A DNA stretch of 64,000 nt from an uncultured Ignisphaera sp. (GTDB lineage: Archaea; Thermoproteota; Thermoprotei_A; Sulfolobales; Ignisphaeraceae): assembly GCA_938074605.1 (NCBI GenBank), contig CALJEI010000002.1:124001-188000 (forward strand). Reading direction: 5' to 3'. Shown one piece after another: positions 38,051 to 47,319 of this stretch. The notes beneath the pieces were generated by a model. It searched no databases. It was not told where the DNA came from and saw nothing but the letters and a program-made list of their open reading frames with translations. The stretch's first letter is position 1; each line of letters begins with the position of its first letter. Position numbers and translations under genes: made by a program.

Positions 38051-38652
38051 CTATATAGTGTATTAAGAAAAGCTAACCCTACTCTACCACTCTTCTCAGG
38101 ATGGAATTGTGTGCCAATAATATTCCCCCTAGCAATTAATGCTGGAAATGTAGTGCCATAGTGGCTAACCATATATATGATGGTGTTATCAGCTGGGTAA
38201 GCCACATAGCTATGAATAAAATAGACATAACTACCATTAATATCATTAAAAGTTATACAGCTATTACCCATATCTTTAGCTAAATAGATTCTATCCCAAC
38301 CTATATGTGGTAGCTTTAAACTTGTTTTAAGTCTATCTACATATCCCTTAAGCCAGCTAAGTCCTGTACGTCGTCCCCCCTCAAGCCCATATTCAAACAT
38401 TATCTGCATTCCTACACAAATACCTAAGAAGTACGTTCCTGCCTCTCTGATATCCTCAAGTATATCTATTCTCTCCCTAAGGTATCTAGCTACAGCCTTA
38501 AATGTACCTACACCAGGAAACACTATTAAATCATATTTTCCCCAAGTTGTGATAGGATGAGCCTCTATATCTACATCAAATCCCACTTTTCTTAAAGATG
38601 ATGCTACACTAAAGAGGTTGCCGACACCGTAATTTACTACTATAGCCTTCAT
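38035..38652 (-). CDS. hisH: Imidazole glycerol phosphate synthase, glutaminase subunit
   Basis: 205 residues. Class I glutamine amidotransferase: VNYGVGNLFSV at the start, GICVGMQIMFE with the catalytic cysteine, and GTQFHPEKSG with the histidine and glutamate. Delivers ammonia to HisF, encoded in the same operon. Overlaps hisE by 4 nt. Confidence 0.95.
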   Translation of the reverse strand: MKAIVVNYGVGNLFSVASSLRKVGFDVDIEAHPITTWGKYDLIVFPGVGTFKAVARYLRERIDILEDIREAGTYFLGICVGMQIMFEYGLEGGRRTGLSWLKGYVDRLKTSLKLPHIGWDRIYLAKDMGNSCITFNDINGSYVYFIHSYVAYPADNTIIYMVSHYGTTFPALIARGNIIGTQFHPEKSGRVGLAFLNTLYRWIRC

Positions 38653-38933
38653 CTTCTCCTCCTTTCAAGCTCTTTACATATATCATCTAATGTTATATTG
38701 TTTACAGCCATTAGCACCATGGTGTGATATATAAGATCAGCTATCTCACTCACAATCCTCTCTCGTGATTCTGTTAAAGATGCTATGACAACCTCTATAG
38801 CCTCTTCCCCAATTTTTCTAGCTATATACTCCTTGCCCCTCTCTACAAGCTGAACCGTATAGCTACCTGAAGTCTTCTTATCTATTCTATCAAGGATAAT
38901 GTTATAGAGTTCACCCAATATACTACACAACAT
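38649..38933 (-). CDS. hisE: Phosphoribosyl-ATP pyrophosphatase
   Basis: 94 residues, a MazG-like helical NTP pyrophosphatase. IARKIGEEAIEVVIASL and EIADLIYHTMVLM carry the acidic metal-binding residues. Second step of histidine synthesis; separate from HisI as in many archaea. Overlaps hisD by 11 nt. Confidence 0.95.
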   Translation of the reverse strand: MLCSILGELYNIILDRIDKKTSGSYTVQLVERGKEYIARKIGEEAIEVVIASLTESRERIVSEIADLIYHTMVLMAVNNITLDDICKELERRRR

Positions 38934-40122
38934 TTACACCTATACTCTCTCTATGGAGTAGAAACCCTTCGTACTCCGCTAGAATTTTAGCCGCATTTAT
39001 AATCTCAGTAGCTGCATCCTTAGAGCTGTAAAGTATGGCTATAGGCTTTAGAAAGTCGTGCACTGTTAGTGCACCTCTAGTTTTAGCCCACCCATTAGTT
39101 GGCAATATATGATTTGGCCCAAGGTAATCTATTAATGCTGGTGGTTCAGAACCTAAGCTTATAGCACCTACATTTCTAATCTTATCTAGGTAGCTAAGGG
39201 GGTCTCTAACGTAGAGGAGTAGATGTTCTGGAGCTAAGCTATTTACAATCTCAATCGCTTCATCTATACTCGTAACTTTAGCTAAATAGTAGGTATGTTC
39301 TTTATCGCTAGCCAACTCCTGCTCAACCCTCCCTATAATCTCAGGCGAAGGTGTTAGAAGCACAATAAATGTGTCTTTACTGTGTTCAGCCTGAGCCCTC
39401 ATATTAAGTATTATCTTTTTGTAATCAGCATATTCATCTGCAACTACAACTAGTTCTGTTGGACCCTCTATACCATCTATATCAACAACCTCTTTTACAA
39501 GATATTTAGCAATCTGTACATATATGCTCCCAGGCCCCACAATCTTGTTAACACTTACTACAGACTCAGTACCATATGCCATAGCAGCTATAGCATGTGG
39601 TCCTCCAACCCTATACACACCCTTAACGCCAAGTTTCAGCGCTCCATATGCTATAGCTGGATTAATACAACTGTCTCCCATGGGCGGTGATGAGATGTAT
39701 ATCTCCTTAACACCTGCTACAACAGCTGGTACGCCAGCCATGAGAAGTGTTGAAGGATATGACTTACGTCCACCCGGTACATATATCCCCACCTTATCTA
39801 TACTTCTCCAGCTAATACCTAAAGATACACCATTTAAATTAATCTTTATATCTTTTGGTAGTGTGAAGCAGTGAAAGTTGTAGAGATGAGTATAGATAAT
39901 ATCAATTGACTTTCTAACGCTGATTGGTGTTTTTTCTGCACATCTCTCTAGCTCTTCACCATCTAATTTAATGCTACTAATTTCTACCTTATCATATTTT
40001 TTTGTGAGCTCTATAAGTGCTCTATCACCATATATCTTAACGTAATCTATAATATTTTTAACATGGTCTATAATGTTACTAAAGTCCGTTACTCCTCTAC
40101 CTGGAATACCTTTGACTATCAC
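38923..40122 (-). CDS. hisD: Histidinol dehydrogenase
   Basis: 399 residues. VPGGRKSYPSTLLMAGVPA, KIVGPGSIYVQIAK, DIDGIEGPTELVVVAD, QAEHSKDTF and GPNHILPTNG are the family signatures, including zinc ligands. Oxidises histidinol to histidine with two NAD+. It shares one base with hisF. Confidence 0.95.
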   Translation of the reverse strand: MIVKGIPGRGVTDFSNIIDHVKNIIDYVKIYGDRALIELTKKYDKVEISSIKLDGEELERCAEKTPISVRKSIDIIYTHLYNFHCFTLPKDIKINLNGVSLGISWRSIDKVGIYVPGGRKSYPSTLLMAGVPAVVAGVKEIYISSPPMGDSCINPAIAYGALKLGVKGVYRVGGPHAIAAMAYGTESVVSVNKIVGPGSIYVQIAKYLVKEVVDIDGIEGPTELVVVADEYADYKKIILNMRAQAEHSKDTFIVLLTPSPEIIGRVEQELASDKEHTYYLAKVTSIDEAIEIVNSLAPEHLLLYVRDPLSYLDKIRNVGAISLGSEPPALIDYLGPNHILPTNGWAKTRGALTVHDFLKPIAILYSSKDAATEIINAAKILAEYEGFLLHRESIGVNVV

Positions 40123-40877
40123 TATATCCTCACCTCAATACCGCGGTTCATGAGGTACCTCTTTAATTCACCAATCCTTATAATGCCATTGTGAAAAACT
40201 CCTGCTGCTAATGCTGCATCAGCTTTACCTAGAGTTAGAATAGTATAGAAGTGTTCAGGAGAACCAGCACCACCACTTGCTATAATAGGAATGTTGACAG
40301 CTTCAGCTACAAGCCTTGTAAGCTCAACATCATAACCAAGTCTAGTGCCATCTCTATCTATACTTGTTAGCAATATTTCTCCTGCTCCAAGGTCAGCAAC
40401 TTTTCTAGCCCACTCAACAGCATCTAGACCAGTATTAACTGTCCCTGAATAGATGTAGACTATATACTTATCCTCTACACTTTTTGCATCTATTGCGACA
40501 ACTATTGACTGTGAACCAAACTCGCTAGCCGCTAGAGATACTATATCTGGATTTTCAACTGCTGCTGTATTTATACTCACCTTATCAGCTCCACTTGATA
40601 GTATTTTAGATATATCATCTAAGTCTTTTACACCACCACCAACAGTTAATGGTATCGTTAAAACACTGGCTGTATTTCTTACAACACTTAATGTTGTTTT
40701 TCTACCCTCAATAGATGCAGAGATGTCTAAAAACACTATTTCATCTGCCCCCTCCTCTTCATACCTTGCTGCTAATTCCACTGGATCACCTTTATCCCTT
40801 AGATTAGCGAATTTCACCCCCTTAACAACCCTCCCATTTCTTACATCAAGACAGGGGATTATCCTCTTTACAGTCAT
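40122..40877 (-). CDS. hisF: Imidazole glycerol phosphate synthase, cyclase subunit
   Basis: 251 residues, a TIM barrel. [19 protein letters not shown] with the catalytic aspartate, [11 protein letters not shown], and [14 protein letters not shown] with the second aspartate, plus [13 protein letters not shown]. Partner of HisH; yields IGP and AICAR. Overlaps hisB by 4 nt. Confidence 0.96.
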   Translation of the reverse strand: MTVKRIIPCLDVRNGRVVKGVKFANLRDKGDPVELAARYEEEGADEIVFLDISASIEGRKTTLSVVRNTASVLTIPLTVGGGVKDLDDISKILSSGADKVSINTAAVENPDIVSLAASEFGSQSIVVAIDAKSVEDKYIVYIYSGTVNTGLDAVEWARKVADLGAGEILLTSIDRDGTRLGYDVELTRLVAEAVNIPIIASGGAGSPEHFYTILTLGKADAALAAGVFHNGIIRIGELKRYLMNRGIEVRI

Positions 40878-41464
40878 AATACCCCCTTTGTACTTCTGGT
40901 ACGTGTACTAACAATTCTAGATGCTTCATATAAAGTTATGCCAAGTCCTTTAAATGTAGCTTCTGCAATGTGATGTGAGTTAAATCCCTTTAGTTGATAA
41001 ACATGAATGGTTATAGCTGATCTATAGGCAAGTGTTTCAATAAAATGATAGATATTCTCTACTGACATATCGCCTAGTAACTCCCTACCAATATTTAGAT
41101 CTATATATGCTCTACCTCTACCAGATATATCAATGGATACCATCACAAGAGCATCATCCATAGGGATTATAGTATTTGCGAACCTCCTTATACCAACCCT
41201 ATCCCCTAGACACTCATTAAATGTCTCACCTAAAGCTATTGCACAATCCTCTACAATGTGATGATCGTCAAAAGGCTTTTTATCAATGGCATTAATAGTT
41301 GCCGTAGAATTCATATAGCTTAGCATTGTCTCTAGTAAGTGATTGAAAAATCTAATTGGTGTTGAAACCCTTACCTCACCAGCTTCATCTATATTAAGTT
41401 CAACTTCAATTTTTGTTTCTAGTGTTTCTCTAACTCTCCTACACACCCTACTATCCCTAGACAT
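40874..41464 (-). CDS. hisB: Imidazoleglycerol-phosphate dehydratase
   Basis: 196 residues, dehydratase only. [26 protein letters not shown] and [15 protein letters not shown] carry the histidine metal-binding repeats. The histidinol-phosphatase domain found in enterobacterial HisB is absent and no separate phosphatase is in the operon. Confidence 0.95.
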   Translation of the reverse strand: MSRDSRVCRRVRETLETKIEVELNIDEAGEVRVSTPIRFFNHLLETMLSYMNSTATINAIDKKPFDDHHIVEDCAIALGETFNECLGDRVGIRRFANTIIPMDDALVMVSIDISGRGRAYIDLNIGRELLGDMSVENIYHFIETLAYRSAITIHVYQLKGFNSHHIAEATFKGLGITLYEASRIVSTRTRSTKGVL

Positions 41465-42152
41465 TCTTCACCCCCCTTAGACAACCTCTATATAGAGCCA
41501 TACCCACAATCACATAATCAAATCCTGAATTCCTTAAAAATAGCAGATCATCATATGTAGCAACACCCCCAGCATATTCCTTCAGTCCGTTAATCACTGA
41601 AATATATCTCCCAATACCCCTATCAACACCCATACAAGTTCCCTCAGTCGGTATATATGTAAATACAGCCCCCAGCACACCTGCATCCTTAACCAACTCA
41701 ACTGCTGTATCGAGATCAATAACTGTGGTACTCCATCCTCTAATCATAACATTACGGCTATCGTTATAGTCAATTGAAATGAGAATCTTTTCCCATCCAA
41801 TGCCTCTATACACCTCATCAAATTTTCTACGATCTGTAAAAAATATTGTTGATATAACAATAGCTGATGCGCCATAGGATATGAGTTTAGACGCCCTATT
41901 AAAGTCTCTAATACCACCACCAACTTGAATCCATTTAAAGCCAATGCCCGCTATATCCTTTATAATATAATCGTTTAAACCCCTATCCTCTGCAGCATCT
42001 AGATCCACAATATGTATATGGCTATACCCAAGTGAATATAGTTCACTAGCTATTTTTATAGGGTCTCCCACTACTATCCCACTACCTCTTACGCCTCTAA
42101 CCCTCTTTACCACTCTCCCTTCACTTAAATCTATGCTAGGCATTACTATCAT
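41457..42152 (-). CDS. hisA: ProFAR isomerase
   Basis: 231 residues. MPSIDLSEGRVVKRVRG with the first catalytic aspartate, VDLDAAEDRG and VGGGIRDFN, then FTYIPTEGTCMG containing the segment that carries the second acid in other HisA proteins. Amadori rearrangement of ProFAR to PRFAR. The second active-site region (IPTEGT) has threonine-glutamate rather than the D-G-T familiar in many HisA/TrpF-type enzymes. Overlaps hisB by 8 nt. Confidence 0.92.
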   Translation of the reverse strand: MIVMPSIDLSEGRVVKRVRGVRGSGIVVGDPIKIASELYSLGYSHIHIVDLDAAEDRGLNDYIIKDIAGIGFKWIQVGGGIRDFNRASKLISYGASAIVISTIFFTDRRKFDEVYRGIGWEKILISIDYNDSRNVMIRGWSTTVIDLDTAVELVKDAGVLGAVFTYIPTEGTCMGVDRGIGRYISVINGLKEYAGGVATYDDLLFLRNSGFDYVIVGMALYRGCLRGVKNV

Positions 42153-43015
42153 TTTACCACCTTTTCAATATCTATTACAACAATATCCCTTGCTCCACTC
42201 GTTTTAGCCCTTAGAATTATCTCGGGTAAATTATCTTCATCCACCACAGTTATTACTTCCCACGCATCAGATCTACTTAATCTTGTAATTGCTGGTGCTA
42301 GCATTGCTGGTAGGTTTGAAAGAACATTGTTTAGTGCTTTATTGGGTACATTCATAAATAACATTTTTTTACCCTTAGCATTAAGCACCCCCTTCACCAT
42401 AGTAACTATAAGCTCAATTTTATCTAGATCGCTGCTCTCCCTCCACTCTTTAGATGCTATCAACACTGCATATGTATCTATGATTGTATCTATGGGCTCT
42501 AATCCATGTATTTTAAGAGTAGTACCTGTACTCATTACGTCAATAACGGCATCTGCTGCACCCAAATATGGCATGACTTCTGCAGCTCCACTTATTTTCA
42601 CTATCTTAGCCCTAATACCTTTCATGGATACATAGTTTTTTGCTATATTGTAGTACTTTGTAGCTATTCTAATTTCTCTACCTAACTTCGCTAAACTCTC
42701 TACACCATTTATATTCCAAGTTCTAGGAATGGCAAAGACTATACTTGCTCTTCCAAAGTTTAGTGGGAGAAGCTCTTCAACTTCAGCCCCACTCTCAATA
42801 ACATAGTCGTGCCCCGTTATCCCAAGATCTGCACCACCACTTTCAATAATATATGGTATATCCTCTGGACGAACCATAACAATCTCTACTCCATTCCAGT
42901 TAGTTGGAAGGATAAGAGCCTTTTCATCTACTGCCATAAGCTTTATACCAGCCATTTGTAAAAGGTCTATTACCGGCTGCTGGAGTCTACCTTTGTTGGG
43001 TATGGCTATTCTCAC
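42149..43015 (-). CDS. hisG: ATP phosphoribosyltransferase, long form
   Basis: 288 residues: catalytic domains (AIPNKGRLQQP, GGADLGITGHDYV, AADAVIDVMSTGTTLK) followed by a C-terminal ACT-like domain of about 75 residues (TRLSRSDAWEVITVVDEDNLPEI), the histidine feedback domain of the long form, which does not need HisZ. First committed step. Overlaps hisC and hisA by 4 nt each. Confidence 0.95.
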   Translation of the reverse strand: MRIAIPNKGRLQQPVIDLLQMAGIKLMAVDEKALILPTNWNGVEIVMVRPEDIPYIIESGGADLGITGHDYVIESGAEVEELLPLNFGRASIVFAIPRTWNINGVESLAKLGREIRIATKYYNIAKNYVSMKGIRAKIVKISGAAEVMPYLGAADAVIDVMSTGTTLKIHGLEPIDTIIDTYAVLIASKEWRESSDLDKIELIVTMVKGVLNAKGKKMLFMNVPNKALNNVLSNLPAMLAPAITRLSRSDAWEVITVVDEDNLPEIILRAKTSGARDIVVIDIEKVVK

Positions 43016-44064
43016 TGTAGGTCACCCAATATCCTTACAACCTCTCGACACATATCTTCATCGCCTATGGTAATTCTATAGAGATTTTTACCAATATCTT
43101 TAATCAGTATACCGCGTTTTAGCATATAGTTTTTTAAATCCCTTGAATCCTTTACAAGTAGGAAATTTGTTAGGCTCCTATATACATTGAATTTAAGTTT
43201 CCTAAGCTCTTTATACATCCACTCTCTTAGCTCTACTATCCTAGATACAACCTCATTAACATATCTATGATTCTCTAGAGCAGCTATTCCCGCAGCAATA
43301 GTTGGTGTTGGAATGTCGAAGATGGTATATGGCTTTGATAAAATGTTTATCAACTCCCTATGTGCTATTATATAGCCAAGCCTAAAACCAGCTAAACAAA
43401 ACGCTTTACTAAGACTTCTAACAATAATTAGATTTGGATATTCTTCCACCATATCGGCTAACGTATAGCCGCTAAACTCATAATAGGTTTCATCAATGAC
43501 TATAAAACCATTTGTTTTCTTAGCAAGAGTTAGAAAAAGATCTTTATTGCCCTTAAGGATGGGTGACCCAGTTGGATTATTAGGATCAACAAGTACCGTA
43601 ATATCTACCCTACTAGCCTCATCCACTAATCTCTCAAAATCTATACACCACCACTCTCCACACTCAAAGGAGCTAATCGTAATGCCATTTAAGCCCCTCA
43701 GAAACGTTAGAATTGGTATCATGCTAAAAGTTGGTTCAATAAACATTGCAGTATTTCCTTGCTCTACTAAGTTGTAGAATATAGCTCTCAGAGCGTTATC
43801 AGCTCCTGCAAATGGATATACATTCTCTGCACTAATACCGTTATACTCCCCTAAAAGCTCCCTCAATCTATTAAACATATCAGCACTTGGGTAGAAGTTG
43901 GTCTTATAAAGCATTTGGAGAACTGCATCAATAACATGGGGTGGTGGTGGCCATGGACACTCATTTAGGTGAAGCCTTATGCCAGCCTCCTCAACATATT
44001 TATAACTCTCATATCTTAATAGCCATGGCTTTATCTTCTTTTTAAAAATATCTAGTGATGCAAT
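43012..44064 (-). CDS. hisC: Histidinol-phosphate aminotransferase, start upstream of the first ordinary codon
   Basis: PLP class I aminotransferase. VLVDPNNPTGSP, VIDETYYEF, and IVRSLSKAFCLAGFRLGYI with the PLP lysine. The first ordinary start (ATG 43914) misses the conserved N-terminus RLHLNECPWPPPP, which is encoded in frame upstream. The frame opens after a TGA at 44065 with ATT at 44064, and AGGG lies 7 nt before it. A box A (TTAAATTTAAGG region, about 44112-44125) would give a start near 44092, two bases before a TTG in another frame that would need a one-base shift. First gene of the his operon; about 350 residues with the extension. Confidence 0.88.
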   Translation of the reverse strand: MASLDIFKKKIKPWLLRYESYKYVEEAGIRLHLNECPWPPPPHVIDAVLQMLYKTNFYPSADMFNRLRELLGEYNGISAENVYPFAGADNALRAIFYNLVEQGNTAMFIEPTFSMIPILTFLRGLNGITISSFECGEWWCIDFERLVDEASRVDITVLVDPNNPTGSPILKGNKDLFLTLAKKTNGFIVIDETYYEFSGYTLADMVEEYPNLIIVRSLSKAFCLAGFRLGYIIAHRELINILSKPYTIFDIPTPTIAAGIAALENHRYVNEVVSRIVELREWMYKELRKLKFNVYRSLTNFLLVKDSRDLKNYMLKRGILIKDIGKNLYRITIGDEDMCREVVRILGDLQ

Positions 44065-44502
44065 TCACGATCCCTTTTTGTGTTAGTCAACTAAAGTAAG
44101 TTTTTGAATAGCCTTAAATTTAAATATATATGAAAATCAGTACCATACACACTATCTATACAATTTGTTTGACTTTGAATATTCGTCTCTTGTACTTAAT
44201 CGCTTTTAGCTTCATTAAAGGACTTCCACCCTATTAACAAAAGTTTCACCACTTCCATGGGGTTATGGGTTAGCTATTAAAGCAAATAGAATTTCCATCT
44301 ATAGTACTTATCAATCTGTTTAGAGTCAAATCCCTATTATCATCCAAGACCTTTCGCTAACATCTAGCCTTACAGTCAATGCTTACAAAGCTTACAGACC
44401 CCTTCCCAAAACATTGGGGATAAAATGACTCTGAAGTAGCAATTATAATCGGAAGTTTTATATCTACCCTACAACTATATAGTAATATGAGGTTAGCACT
44501 GT
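44065..44502. other. Intergenic region between hisC and a small gene
   Basis: About 440 nt. It contains the hisC box A near 44112-44125 on the minus strand and, for the plus strand, a box A TTTTATATC near 44457-44465. Nothing else coding, repeated or RNA-like is apparent. Confidence 0.4.
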
Positions 44503-44784
44503 ATGTCTCCTAACCCTTCACATAGTGAACTCATAGATATTATAATATACAATAATATGGTTGAGGAGTTTGTGGCATGGCTTAAGAATATTAAAGGAAT
44601 TAGTGCAGACCCCATATCTCTAAGGGATATCGATTATAATCTGCTACTAGAGTTTGTCCATTCAAGGGGTCTCCTTAATTCTGAAATACCAAAAGAATTT
44701 ATTGACTCAGACAAACATCTAGAACTTCATGATATGGATGTAAAAAGACCTACAAAGACTAAGAAGATTAGAAGAAAGACTTAA
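44503..44784 (+). CDS. Small acidic-then-basic hypothetical protein
   Basis: 93 residues, no family recognised. The first 75 residues are acidic and helical (DIIIYNNMVEEFVAWLKNI, DYNLLLEFVHSRGLL) and the tail KRPTKTKKIRRKT is strongly basic, which could bind nucleic acid. Support for a real gene: a box A at about 44457-44465, GAGGT nine bases before the ATG, and normal codon usage. Confidence 0.55.
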   Translation: MSPNPSHSELIDIIIYNNMVEEFVAWLKNIKGISADPISLRDIDYNLLLEFVHSRGLLNSEIPKEFIDSDKHLELHDMDVKRPTKTKKIRRKT

Positions 44785-44866
44785 CAATAGATACTAAAGA
44801 CGTCTATTATATCTCTACAATTATAGAATTTATAGAGTGATGTTGCCTCTTTATTTTTAACCTTTA

Positions 44867-46408
44867 CTATAGTTTTTTGAATGGTATTGGCGATATCCTT
44901 ACATTATACATGTGTATGTAGCCTAGCTTAAACTGTTGTAGACCCTGTTCTACTTCATCTAAACCCATGCTATGTAGTATTCCACTAACCGTTACTGGCA
45001 TAACTGGATAGAGAAGTAGCGATGCTATTCTTATAGCTTCTAGCACTGTATATATTGTCTGGTTTGGTGTACTTGATTTCCACGGCTCCTTCCTATTTAT
45101 ATATGCATTTGTTTCATGAAGTATATCTAGAGCATATTTTACTGCACTACTTACCTCAAGGTTATTGTATAGATCAATTGCCTGCTCTTTTAACTTATCT
45201 ATTACTCTAGCAAACTCTTCATCAAGATCATGTACAACACTTCCATTAAGAGTTTTTATGGCGAGCATTGTTGCTCTTCTTACAAGATTGCCATAGTTAT
45301 TAAGTAAATCTCCTGTATATATGGAGTCATATATATCCCATGAAACTTCAACATCTTTATCGTAATTCGCTATCCTAGCTATTATGAATCTAACTACCTC
45401 TGGATTTCCATATCTTTTAACCATATCATCTATAGACACAACATTGCCAAGACTCTTACCCATTTTTTGTCCTTTTACAGTTAAGTATGAATGAACCAAT
45501 AGTTTCTTGGGCGGTGGTAGATCTAGCATTGCTAGTAGTGTAAACCATATTGCTGTATGGAACCATAGTATGTCTTTTCCTATTAGCTGTATAGAATTTC
45601 TCCAATATTGCTCAACTCTATCCATGTTTTTTGGATAACCTAGCCCAGTTAGATAGTTTAAAAGTGCATCTATCCATACATAGACGACATACTTATTATC
45701 AAATGGTAGTTCAATACCCCAGCTCACTCTAGTTTTTGGTCTAGCTATAGAGAGATCTTGAAGCCCCTCAATTTCAATTTTTGATGTTACTTCATCGCTG
45801 AAATGTTTTGGGTATATGATACTGCCCTCTCTTAACAGCTTAAGTATATAGTCTTTAAATAGAGATAGCTTGAGGAAGTATGTATCTTCTTCAATATACT
45901 CAAGAGGTCTTCTGTGAATAGAGCATATCGGTGTGTCGTTTTCAGTTATATATTCACCTTCACTATAGAATTTCTCACAGGCTGTACAGTACCACCCCCT
46001 ATACTTCCCACTATAAATATATCCCTTCTCCCACAGCTTACTAACAACATATCTTACAACCTCTTCATGATCATAATCAGTAGTTCTTATAAATCTGCTA
46101 TATCCTATTCCTAGCAACTTCCAGTACTCCTTAAATATCTCTGACATTTGGTCAACAAATTCCTTTGGATTTATCCCCCTTCTCTCAGCTTCTCTTTGAA
46201 GTTTTGCACCATGTTCATCTGTACCAGTTAAAAAATAAGTGTTGTAACCAAGTAGGGAAAACCATCTATGGATTATATCAGCTAAAATAGTGGTATATGC
46301 ATGGCCTAGATGAGGTTTATCATTTGGATAATAAATAGGGGTAGTTATATACATATGGCATCTTTTGGTATTCTGATACTCTATACCTGCCATAGCTAAA
46401 TCACACAA
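44867..46408 (-). CDS. metG: Methionyl-tRNA synthetase, bacterial-like short form
   Basis: 513 residues. MYITTPIYYPNDKPHLGHAY contains the HIGH motif (HLGH), VWIDALLNYLTGLG, and VKGQKMGKSLGNVVS contains the KMSKS motif (KMGKS). One zinc knuckle is formed by CTACEKFY...CSIH. TPIYYxNxxPHLGHAYTT and FLTGTDEHG are the wording of bacterial MetRS such as Thermus rather than the usual archaeal enzyme, and the C-terminal tRNA-binding (EMAP-like) domain is absent. The internal ATG encoding MYITTP may be the true start; the 18 residues before it are not typical. Confidence 0.9.
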   Translation of the reverse strand: MCDLAMAGIEYQNTKRCHMYITTPIYYPNDKPHLGHAYTTILADIIHRWFSLLGYNTYFLTGTDEHGAKLQREAERRGINPKEFVDQMSEIFKEYWKLLGIGYSRFIRTTDYDHEEVVRYVVSKLWEKGYIYSGKYRGWYCTACEKFYSEGEYITENDTPICSIHRRPLEYIEEDTYFLKLSLFKDYILKLLREGSIIYPKHFSDEVTSKIEIEGLQDLSIARPKTRVSWGIELPFDNKYVVYVWIDALLNYLTGLGYPKNMDRVEQYWRNSIQLIGKDILWFHTAIWFTLLAMLDLPPPKKLLVHSYLTVKGQKMGKSLGNVVSIDDMVKRYGNPEVVRFIIARIANYDKDVEVSWDIYDSIYTGDLLNNYGNLVRRATMLAIKTLNGSVVHDLDEEFARVIDKLKEQAIDLYNNLEVSSAVKYALDILHETNAYINRKEPWKSSTPNQTIYTVLEAIRIASLLLYPVMPVTVSGILHSMGLDEVEQGLQQFKLGYIHMYNVRISPIPFKKL

Positions 46409-46512
46409 CCTTTCTTCAGCAATAATGTATTAGTACTACATGTACTTATATATTTCTAAGATGACATGAATGTAGATTAATGTATATGCAAAGTAATTAG
46501 GTTTGCTACACA

Positions 46513-47292
46513 ATGAATTATGTGGTGCTATCCTTGAAACCATATGTACTTCGCTTTGTTTCACTTGAATCCAGTAAGGGTAAGACATTAATAGCAGCCT
46601 CTGTAGTATCTAGGCTAAAGTCTAAAGGTTATCTTGTTGCTGCTGTTAAGCATGCTGCTCATGGTATAGATGTTGGCGAAAAGGACACAGAAAAATACAT
46701 TGGTGCAGGAGCAGACATTGTTATTGCCTCATCTAGTAGTCTAGCTGCTATATACTACAGTAGATGGACTGATTCTCTAGATTACATCCTAAGATACATC
46801 GATATACCAATAATTATTGTTGAAGGTTTTAAGAGAAGTAGCGTTGGAGAGGTAATAGCTATTATTGATACAATTGATGAATTCAACATTCTATCAAAGA
46901 ATGTAGTAGATAACATTATAGCCATTGTATATAGTAAGCCATTTAATGAAGTTCAAGTACCGAGACTTAAGGTATTTAGTAGAGACGATATAGATGGTAT
47001 AGCCTCATTTATAGAGTTAAAGGCTCTAAAGTTTTTAGAGAACCAACTTCCACAAACAAATTGTGGCTTTTGTGGATATGAGACATGTGAAATATTTGCA
47101 AGGCTATATGCTATGGGGAAGGTGCATCGATGTCCAGTGTTATCGGATGTTAAGCTAGTTGTAGACTCTAAGGAAATACCACTAAATCCATTTGTGAAAA
47201 ATATCCTCAGATCAACAATAGAGGGTTTTATCACAGCCCTTAAAGGCGTTCCCCAACAGAAGAAGAGAATATCGATAGAAATTGAGCTATAG
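46513..47292 (+). CDS. MobB-like P-loop protein fused to a 4Fe-4S domain
   Basis: 259 residues. Residues 1-165 match MobB, the GTP-binding protein linked to molybdopterin (tungstopterin) guanine dinucleotide formation: AAVKHAAHGIDVGEKDTEKY and IIIVEGFKRS are typical. The Walker A is degenerate: SLESSKGKT lacks the first glycine. Residues about 178-210 are a C-x2-C-x4-C...C cluster domain (TNCGFCGYETCEIFA ... HRCPVL), the type found in RnfB and CODH-associated proteins. Likely role in Mo/W cofactor assembly or insertion. Confidence 0.75.
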   Translation: MNYVVLSLKPYVLRFVSLESSKGKTLIAASVVSRLKSKGYLVAAVKHAAHGIDVGEKDTEKYIGAGADIVIASSSSLAAIYYSRWTDSLDYILRYIDIPIIIVEGFKRSSVGEVIAIIDTIDEFNILSKNVVDNIIAIVYSKPFNEVQVPRLKVFSRDDIDGIASFIELKALKFLENQLPQTNCGFCGYETCEIFARLYAMGKVHRCPVLSDVKLVVDSKEIPLNPFVKNILRSTIEGFITALKGVPQQKKRISIEIEL

Positions 47293-47319
47293 AAACCATA
47301 AGATAGAAGTGTTCTACTG

